A DNA stretch of 8,754 bases from an uncultured Lachnospiraceae bacterium (lineage in GTDB: Bacteria; Bacillota; Clostridia; Lachnospirales; Lachnospiraceae), in assembly GCA_947628025.1 (NCBI GenBank), contig CANQYH010000121.1:1-8754 (forward strand). Reading direction: 5' to 3'. Position 1 is the first letter of the stretch; every line of letters starts with the position of its first letter. The position numbers were made by a program, and so were the translations under genes. Positions 1 to 7,100 of this stretch are shown here, in pieces. The notes under the pieces were generated by a model that was not told the origin of the DNA, did no database searches, and worked only from the letters and a program-made list of their open reading frames with translations.

Positions 1-5
1 TGTAA

Positions 6-34
6 TTGACTTTTAGAAAATTTGATTGTATAAC
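6..34 (+). promoter_or_regulatory. Sigma-A-type promoter upstream of the 132-641 gene
   Basis: The -35 box TTGACT (6-11) and the -10 box TATAAC (29-34) are separated by 17 nt, and each differs from the consensus hexamer by one base. Transcription should start near position 41, giving a leader of about 90 nt before the ATG at 132. The surroundings are AT-rich, unlike the GC-rich gene that follows, as expected of a real promoter. It is probably also the promoter of the giant surface-protein gene at 1015, because I see no comparable pair of boxes between 642 and 1014. Confidence 0.75.
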
Positions 35-56
35 TGAAAAATGAGGGGGAGATTTT

Positions 57-86
57 GTTTTCGCAGAGGTTTTGCTCTGCGAAAAT
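57..86 (+). promoter_or_regulatory. Perfect hairpin in the 5' leader
   Basis: Arms 58-68 and 75-85 are perfectly complementary over 11 bp, with a 6-nt loop GTTTTG (69-74). A G-U pair (57/86) can extend the stem. It lies just downstream of the predicted transcription start, so it would be transcribed into the leader. The right arm is followed by AAAATTT rather than a T run, and the opposite strand also lacks a T run, so it is not a standard intrinsic terminator in either direction. Possible roles are mRNA 5'-end stabilisation, a protein-binding element or part of an attenuator. The structure is seen directly; the role is inferred. Confidence 0.7.
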
Positions 87-105
87 TTCCCGTTAAGAGA
101 TCCAT

Positions 106-122
106 CGCAGGAGCTGCGGAGG
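106..122 (+). promoter_or_regulatory. Small stem abutting the ribosome binding site
   Basis: CGCAG (106-110) can pair with CTGCG (114-118) across a 3-nt GAG loop. The last base of the stem is the first base of the Shine-Dalgarno GGAGG (118-122), which is 9 nt before the ATG at 132. The stem arms share sequence with the larger hairpin at 57-86, so alternative pairings between the two are possible (see findings). Confidence 0.5.
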
Positions 123-131
123 TAGGAAAGG

Positions 132-641
132 ATGGAAAAACAGTTAGAGAATAGGTCTGACCTGGTACCGGAGGAGGCGGGACTCTATCTGCTGCGGTGC
201 AGCCTTGCAGGAGACGGGGCTGTGAGCGGGGTCATACGGCGTTTCTTCTGCGACAGGAGCGAACCGTTCAGCGGTCTGGATCAGGCGGTGCTGCTGATCG
301 ACGGGTGGCTGAGCGGGAAAGTGTATACGCCGGAAAAGCGGAAGTTGAGGATGTTCTCTTCAGTGAAAGAAGCGCGAAGCGGCGCGCAGAGGGAAGAAGC
401 AGCGCCGGCCGCCGGGGATATGTGCGCAGGGACCGTTCCCATCGGATCCGAAGCGTTCCTGATCCGGGTGTATTACCGGCGGCACACGAGCTGGCAGGGA
501 ACGGTCCGGTGGCGGGAACAGGAGGTCCCGTTCCGCAGCTCGATGGAGCTGATGTATCTGATGCGCACCGCGCTGGAGAGATGTGCCGGGAGCCGCCGTC
601 TCAGGGATACAGTCCCGGGCAGGCAGAGAAAAGCCCTTTAA
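132..641 (+). CDS. Small uncharacterised WQG-motif protein, 169 aa
   Basis: Function unknown. The start is supported by GGAGG at 118-122 with 9-nt spacing, and the gene ends in TAA (639-641). There is no signal peptide or membrane segment, so the protein is probably cytoplasmic. Two blocks stand out. Residues about 38-75 contain 'FSGLDQAVLLIDGWL' followed by a basic stretch. Residues 109-150 contain 'FLIRV', 'TSWQGTVRW' (W121-Q-G) and 'FRSSMELMYLMRTAL', which reads as two beta strands followed by a helix. A variable Ala/Glu/Arg-rich linker (about 80-107) joins them. From memory, many clostridia carry small proteins with the same 'FRxxASWQGTxxW...FRSxLELxxLxxxAL' pattern, often near large VWA or pilin-like surface genes; this recall is unverified. 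The gene lies 373 nt upstream of the giant surface-protein gene on the same strand, suggesting co-transcription and a supporting or regulatory role. An overlapping +1-frame ORF at 197-661 is judged to be its shadow. Confidence 0.8.
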   Translation: MEKQLENRSDLVPEEAGLYLLRCSLAGDGAVSGVIRRFFCDRSEPFSGLDQAVLLIDGWLSGKVYTPEKRKLRMFSSVKEARSGAQREEAAPAAGDMCAGTVPIGSEAFLIRVYYRRHTSWQGTVRWREQEVPFRSSMELMYLMRTALERCAGSRRLRDTVPGRQRKAL

Positions 642-690
642 AGCGGGAGATTCGGAAATGAACGAAAGTGCAGATAGAGGAGACGACGGC

Positions 691-715
691 TATGAAAGAG
701 ATACGAGCCAGATGA
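691..715 (+). repeat. Imperfect direct repeat, copy 1
   Basis: This 25-nt segment matches 831-855 at most positions, including an unbroken AGAGATACG core. Both copies contain a Shine-Dalgarno-like purine run, an ATGA, and a seven-codon frame (692-715, MKEIRAR then stop). The purine run here is AGAGGAG (676-682), 9 nt before the ATG. The partner starts exactly 140 nt downstream. Confidence 0.55.
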
Positions 716-830
716 CAGGCGTTCGGAGAGCCTGGGTATGAGAGCCCGAAAGAGCCGGGCAGATGATGGGGGAAGCGATGGGACGCGGGGGTCTCATGGA
801 TGAGGTTATGTCGGATCAAGGAGGGAGCAG

Positions 831-855
831 GATGAGAGAGATACGCAGCAGATGA
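831..855 (+). repeat. Imperfect direct repeat, copy 2
   Basis: This is the partner of 691-715. Its frame at 832-855 reads MREIRSR then stop, preceded by a strong AAGGAGGG (818-825) 6 nt upstream. It is also the in-frame end of the longer mini-ORF 808-855. The shared peptide pattern M-(K/R)-E-I-R-(A/S)-R may reflect duplication of an initiation region rather than selection on a peptide. Confidence 0.55.
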
Positions 856-999
856 TGGTCCGGGCAATCGGATCTGTGTGGACAGCAAAAGCCTGTGTCT
901 GCCGGAACAGCCGGGGCGGACCGGGCGGGGCCGCAGGGGGAAACCGAGGCGGCTCAGGGCCGGCTGTATGAACGAGAGCGAGAGCTTAAATAATTTCTC

Positions 1000-1005
1000 A
1001 GGAGG
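1000..1005 (+). promoter_or_regulatory. Shine-Dalgarno deciding the start of the giant gene
   Basis: AGGAGG at 1000-1005 lies 9 nt before ATG 1015 and 12 nt before ATG 1018, both in the long frame. The out-of-frame ATG at 1008 is only 2 nt away and too close for initiation. ATG 1015 is therefore preferred. Confidence 0.85.
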
Positions 1006-1014
1006 AAATGAGAG

Positions 1015-1116
1015 ATGATGAAACAAACAAAATTACGCAGGGCACTGGCATTTATTCTCAGCTTCTGCATGGTGCTGGGGAATTTAAACGGGTTGCTGGA
1101 CATCCCCGTTTACGCG
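1015..1116 (+). other. Signal peptide coding segment
   Basis: Residues 1-34 have a basic N-region (K3, K6, R8, R9), a hydrophobic core LAFILSFCMVLG (11-22) and a plausible signal peptidase I site, V-Y-A34 before D35. C18 lies inside the hydrophobic core, not in a lipobox at the end, so a lipoprotein is unlikely. Residues 35 to about 55 form a short Ala/Gln/Glu-rich linker. Confidence 0.88.
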
Positions 1117-4100
1117 GACGCGCCCCAAGCTGCGCAGGAGGGACCTACCAAGGGTGTGGAGCGGGCGGCCGATCCCAGCACGATGGATACATATATGAAC
1201 ATGCTGGATTTTTCGGACAACAGCCGCTATGCCGGACGTCTGTGGACGGATAAGACCGTGTTCGCTTACGGCGCTGCGGACGCGACGGGGGGGTCCGGAT
1301 GGGATGACGAGACGAATACGCTGACGCTGGATCCGAAAACCGATGGAGTAAACGGTGAAGTGAAGCTGGACTCCGACTTTCTCCATGTGTTCAGCGCGCT
1401 GGGCAGCAGCCTGCAGGTTGAGGAGAATGTGTACGCGCCGATCGATCTGGTGATCCTTTTGGATATGTCTGGGTCGATGTTGACGGATCTGGACGACGGC
1501 TGTACATCTACCAAACATAAACCAACGGTTGATACGACAGGAGTGACAGATCCAGAGGAAAAAAAGGAAATAGAAGAATTCCAGAGGAAAGAACGTATCG
1601 AACACTCGAGGATTTATAAGGTTCTTTCTTCCATAAATACGACGATCGATACGCTGATGGAGCTTAACGATACGAACAGGGTAGCCGTCATAGCATATGG
1701 GACCACTGCATTTACACTGTTGCCGTTGGCTCACTATCAAAAAAATGGTGAAAAGGATTATTTGACAGTTAATTATATAACGAATTATAAGGGTGAGAAT
1801 TTTGATGTAGAGAAAGGGGGGAGCGGCGCATATACAGTTATCGCAGATGCGGTTAATCCATATGCAGTAGATCCAGATCTAAAACATGTGGAAAGATATG
1901 CAAGAAATGATTATACACAAGGCTACATTATTGAGGATGAGGAAGATCCTGTTACTGGAAAAAAAACTGGGGATAAAAAATATAAGGCAGATGTTGGCTT
2001 TAAACCAGACGATCCAGAGAAACCAGACCCAAACACACAATTCATCGGTTTCCACACAAATCTCCAGGCTGGGATTTATCAGGGGTTTCAGGAACTTTAC
2101 AACCATTATGAAAAGGCTTCTGATGTTATTTATACCTATACCTATACATCCCAGTCCGGTGAACAAACCGTGACTGTGCCCCGTATGCCTGTCGCGTTCG
2201 TAATGACAGACGGCGGGTCTAACTATGCGTTAAAGAATACCGATCCTACTAAGGAGAATGGTACTGAATGGTATAACGTTCCAATAGTGACAGAAGATGT
2301 AGAATACTACGGAGTAAAAGAAGAAAAAAAAGATGGAGTAAAAGTGTTTTATCCTTATCAAAAATATCGCAGTGAAGATAAGGGATTTAATGGCTCCGGA
2401 GTAATTTTAGATATCCTTTTGACGGCATCTTTTATGAAAGCTAAAGTGCTGAATCAGTATAAAAAATTGCTCGCAGACAGTAATATGTCAGAAGATGTTA
2501 TAAGAGATGCGAAGTTTATCATTGATACGATCAGCGTAGATACTCCGACTACAGATTGGCAGATTCCTCGAGTTTATGCTACGTTGAATCCAGAAGAGTA
2601 TTTTAAAAAGAACGAAAGTGATTTACCAGCTGCTACCGCGAAATGGGAGTCGTTTATGCGCGCTTCTATTACGGATGCATATTCAAGCTGGGAAGACTGG
2701 CAAGCGTTGACGGATAAAGATTCTTCGATAATGGTAGATGTGGATGATAGTGATACGACGGATACGACGAAAGGGGAAGTCGAGAAACACAAATTATCAT
2801 TTCCAGTAAAAGCATTACCAGAGGGTGAGGAAGCGGCGTGCGGTGTCAAACAAATAGATGTAACAACTAATATTAATTATAACGACTATTTTTTCGATAT
2901 CAGAACAGGTGATTTGGCAAATGTTTTCACAACACAGCTCGATGCGATCAATACCCCCATCTTCACCCCGGTCGCAGGTACAAACGATCTGGGGGTAAAA
3001 GACTCCGTTACATACATGGACCCCATCGGCAAGTATATGGAGGTAAAGGACGTCAAGAACTTGCTGCTTTTCGGCAAGTTGTATGGCGTGACCAAGACTG
3101 CTGTGTACGATTACCAGTGGAATCAGAAGTATATAGAAAACCACACTATGTTTTCTCCGGGGTGGTACCGTGGTGATCCAGATGACGCTGAATATTGTAC
3201 GGATACAGAAACACTGTGTAACCAATACGGCTATAGCGATGCAGCAGCAGCATGGAAAGATGGCTGGGTATACCGGCTGAATTCAACAACTGCCGCGGAA
3301 TTTGTTCCCAGTTTAGCAACGATTGAACAGCCGGAATATGCCAGCAATAAACAGCAGAAGACCAAGTACACGTTCTACCGGCTGGATCTTGAGAAAACCG
3401 AGCGCGAGCAGCTTCGCCAGAACCCGGCCTATTACACCGGGACCGAGTCAATGGACCCAAATGGTATACTTAGTACAACGCCCGGAGCTTACAAACTTAG
3501 CGATCTGCGTATCTGGGTGGAGGACACTGGTGAATACAACGACGGCCTCATTGAGGATGAAAGCGGGATCCATTCTGACACGAACTTCGATCAGGCGCTG
3601 TGGATCAATATACCAGTGAACATGCTGCCGCTGCGCACTGTGAGTGTCGATGAGCAAGACGGGGGCGGCTATACATACAGTACGAATCTTGGCGAGGGTA
3701 CGTCCGATGGTGATAAGGAGAGATATAAAGCTTCTTTCCCGCTGCGAGTATTTTATACCGTGGGGATTGAGGATTCGCTGCTGTCGCGGGACGGGACGGT
3801 CAATATCGTTGGCGGCGTGAGTCAGGAGTATATCCAAGAGAATAAGATTACTACGGCTAACGCGGCGGAAGCTCGTGACCTCAAGCAAGGGTATCTGGAG
3901 TTTTTCTCCAACTGGTACAATCCTGAGAACCGCTACGGGGATTACGCCACCACCAACGTAGATTATACTTACGGCGATCCGGTCGTCACGTTCTCACCGA
4001 GTGACGAAAACCGCTACTATATATTTGAGAAAGCGCTGCCGTTGTATAATGCGGCTTATGTCTGGGTACAGAACGCTGACTTAACTCCGGAAGATCAAAC

Positions 4101-7100
4101 GCTGGCAGGTACGCTGGGCAAGAAAGGTTTATGGAAGAAAGTCGATACCAAAGCGGAAGAGTTTGACCGGCAGTCGTTCGGCGGTGTTATCAAGGGAATC
4201 GATCTGGATGTGGAGTTAAGCGCTGGTGACGGTACTGAAGAGACGAACCGGAAGATATGGGAAGCGTTGAGCCCAACATATTCCGCGAAAGCTGGCGACA
4301 TTGTCCTGCTGAAGCAAAATCAATTAGACAATGTAGATTATGTTGAAGAAAACGATCCTTTTAAATCCGACGCATATTATTTCATGCCCATCGAATACTT
4401 TACGTTCGACAAAAACAAAGGGACGGCTGAACGCATACAGTATGCGGTGGCTCGTCAAGGCAGCGAGTTCGGTTCTGCTTACGTTTCTGCAAAGATCAAC
4501 AACGGCGATATGCTTTGCTGGTATGATGCCAGCGGTATGTATAAGGAGAAGACGTATCCTTACCTTTCTTTCTCTGAGACGCAAGATGAGACCCGCGGTA
4601 AAAAATACATCGGATACGAGGATATTCGTAAAGAGGATGGAACATTAAAAACTATTGAGGAACTTAATAAGGAAAGCCTGAATGCAGAGACCAATGCAAA
4701 GGAAATCCAGACCAATGGCACATGGGTCGTAGCCGCGAAACCGGGCGGATTGCGGGTAGGCAACCTGGCTCAGAGTGTCGGGGAGAAGATACTTCCTAGT
4801 GAAACAACTCCGACAATCAGTGCCCCCTATGATGAATATGCAAAAGAGCGGTTCGGGGAAGAAAAGGCCCAAAACCTTACAGTTGCATATTACGCGGGCA
4901 ATATTACCCGCACGGCCAATAACTACTATGTCCCCACCATAAGCACTACGTCCAGCCTGGAGGGTGAGAAAGGCATCGTCGTGAACGTCTATCAGGGCAA
5001 CAACGGACGTCTGTGGGTGGCGGATACCTCGCTGCTGATGACCAAAACGGTGGAGATCAGTCATGGCGGCGTCGTCGATCCGGAGAAAGAGTTCCAGTAT
5101 CAGGTATTTATTGATCATCGTACCGGATCCTATGACGCCATTGTGACCCGCTATAATGAAGCGGTGAATCAGTGGCAGCGGCAGTTCCATTATATCGACA
5201 TGGAGCTGGACGGCCATCTGTTCCTGCAGACCAGCGACGGTAAGCTGGCTACGGTGGACAAAAACGGGAACCAGGTGATCAGCGGTAAGAACGGTTACGA
5301 GTATGCGACGGGAAAAACGTATGATCGCGCAAAAGACGGCGGACCATATAATATTTACGTCGGTTCGAACAGCGGTGCAATTGAGACGGGGGCGTCGGAG
5401 TATGTTCTGAGGGTGTACCACAATACGGATGTCCACGGAGCTGACACGACCTATGGCGCGGTAAGCGACACCGACATTCATGTCGAATACTTCGATGCCG
5501 ATGGTGATGAAATCCCTGGCAGTACGTCTGACGGGTACAGCGGCAAGCAGGCGTTTTACGCAGCGAATGTGACGTTGGTTCCTGTGGGAGAGCATGAGAA
5601 ATTTATTGTGGATCAATCCTCCGCAGACGGTGTTTCGAAGCAGTCAGATTTTTACCTCCTGACCTTGGATCCCACAGTGGGAGCTGCTGGAGGCAGTATG
5701 TCAGCTACGGATGTATTGATAAGCAGTCCGTATAAGACCCAGAGCGCCTACTGGACCCAGACGGTGGACTTTGGTTCTAAGGGTAGTGCAACGTTGACCG
5801 AGGACGATCTGTACGATCGGACTATACCGGCGGGAGCGACGGGAAGCACATCATCGGACATTGCCACACACACGGCAGAGGTGACCCTGAAACATGGATA
5901 CGGCCTGTTGTTCTCCGGCATCCCTGCAAACACGGCTTACCGCATTACGGAAAAATTGACCGATGCGGATATCGACGCGGGGTATAGTCTGAAGCGGGTG
6001 GAGCATAACACAGGTACCGATAAGAGCGCGGATGCCGGCAATCCCAAGACCTATACGCCGGAAACCACAACGGAAAGCGGCACGGTCCATTTCTCCGTCC
6101 CGGATCAGGCGTATTCGGTATTCGGCACAACCAATATTTATGAAGAGAGCGGTCACTTCTATAATAGTTGGAACGCGGATAAGAAAGAGATCGGAGTCAA
6201 TGATAAGGATGTAGATGACCTGCCGGGAGTCGATGTAAACGATACGATCACTTATGAGATCGTCTGGGCGAATACGACGGAAGATACTGCGGAAGTAATA
6301 GTGACGGACCGTCTGGATCCGGGCGTGGATTTTGTCAAGGCATCCTATCCGGATAGGAATGTGACCCTGGAGGCTAAAACGGATGGCGGCAGTACAGAGG
6401 AGACAGGACAGAGCGGACAGGGACTCGTACAGATTTTCTATGATTCTGGGAAGCATGAAGTTACCTGGAAGCTGAAAGAATGTCCGGCGGGCGGAACCGG
6501 AAAGCTGAACCTGACCGTTAGGGTAAATGATAAGGCTGTGAAATACTGGGATCCGGCGACCGGAAGCCTGAAAGACGTGCCGGACGATTACCTGGTGAAG
6601 AACCGTGCCACAGTCACAGTGGGTGACAACAGCTACAATACGAACGTGGTACAGAACCCGGTAGGCAAGCCGGAGAAGACAGAGACGCAGATCGACCGGG
6701 ATGGTAAGGTCGACTCTCTGGACGAGGACGATTTTACGGCCCTTGAAAACGACGTATTGGCAGGACCTCTGGTAAAGCCGGGGGATAAGATCACCTACGA
6801 GATCAGCTGGACGAACAATGAAAATGCTCCGGCGGCGATCGTGATTCGCGATCCGCTGGATCCGAACGTGAAGTTTGTCAGCGCCGAGTTTAACATCAAC
6901 AAGTCTAAAAAGGTGAAATTGATAGCCGATGGTTCCGGCGAATCAGTGGAGACAGATGAAACGGTCGATATGCCGGTGCCGGGCGGAAGCGAAAGTTCGA
7001 TCGTACCGATGATCGTTTATAGTGGTGCCGAGGGTACTCAGGATACTCATACCGTCACCTGGAATCTGGGCGTACAGGAAAGCACGGCTTCCGGCGTCGT

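Larger units (their letters stand above)
642..1014 (+). other. ATGA-rich intercistronic leader with chained mini-ORFs
   Basis: No conventional gene is visible here. ATGA begins at 658, 692, 712, 738, 763, 800, 832, 852, 968, 1008, 1015 and 1018 (the last two lie in the next gene's start), against one or two expected by chance. Short ORFs can be chained: 658-741 (27 aa, GGGAG at 645-649), 738-803 (21 aa), 808-855 (15 aa), 852-971 (39 aa) and 968-1018 (16 aa). They join at ATGA overlaps at 738, 852, 968 and finally 1015. Only 803/808 is a gap. None resembles a protein I know, and several peptides are Gly/Arg-rich junk-like. The 900-966 stretch is very GC-rich and can form a long-range stem (CAGCCGG 908-914 with CCGGCTG 960-966). 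Possibilities are a structured leader, a decayed gene, or translational coupling into the 1015 gene. I see no promoter or T-run terminator. Confidence 0.4.
1530..2900 (+). other. AT-rich island inside the giant gene
   Basis: Hand counts on 60-nt blocks give 25% GC at 1741-1800, 32% at 1861-1920, 33% at 2281-2340 and 32% at 2401-2460. Flanking blocks give about 65% at 1261-1320, 53% at 2941-3000 and 60% at 8101-8160. Codons shift to AT-ending forms (ATA, TTA, AAA, GAT, TAT). The reading frame is intact throughout. The island coincides with most of the VWA domain after the first MIDAS motif, consistent with in-frame exchange of the binding region from a lower-GC source. Confidence 0.6.
1438..2952 (+). 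other. VWA domain with complete MIDAS and large insertions
   Basis: All five metal-ion-dependent adhesion site residues are visible: D150-M-S152-G-S154 in 'VILLDMSGSM', T348 in 'HTNLQAGIYQGF', and D399 in 'FVMTDGG'. The strand 'RVAVIAYG' (222-229) and the closing helix 'LANVFTTQLDAIN' (634-646) also fit the fold. A standard VWA domain has roughly 180-200 residues; this one spans about 505. The extra sequence lies between S154 and T348 (194 residues) and after D399. It includes a charged helix-like segment (about 176-200) and a Thr/Asp stretch. An intact MIDAS implies Mg2+ or Mn2+-dependent ligand binding; the insertions could shape specificity. Confidence 0.9.

Noticed and set aside
57..86. 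Rho-independent terminator
   Set aside because: The hairpin is strong, but neither strand has a T run after the stem, and it lies downstream of a good promoter.
197..661. 154-codon + strand frame overlapping the 132-641 gene
   Set aside because: Arg/Gly-rich out-of-frame shadow. The 132 frame has the better ribosome binding site and the recognisable WQG motif. Its stop does overlap ATG 658, but that is likely coincidental.
601..1026. 141-codon minus-strand frame spanning the intercistronic gap
   Set aside because: Pro/His/Ser/Arg-rich product lacking motifs. It overlaps both + strand genes' ends and has no recognisable homology, so it is not evidence for a gene in the gap.
1008..1253. ATG at 1008 opening an 81-codon frame
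   Set aside because: Only 2 nt from the AGGAGG, out of frame with the long ORF, and the product has no signal or motif. ATG 1015 has optimal spacing and gives a clear signal peptide.
1886..2173. Overlapping 95-codon frames on both strands
   Set aside because: Both lie in the AT-rich island inside the intact VWA frame, whose MIDAS residues T348 and D399 validate the long frame.
4645..5616. 323-codon open frame on the minus strand
   Set aside because: Fully antisense to the giant gene, with the same shadow-type composition and no known domain.
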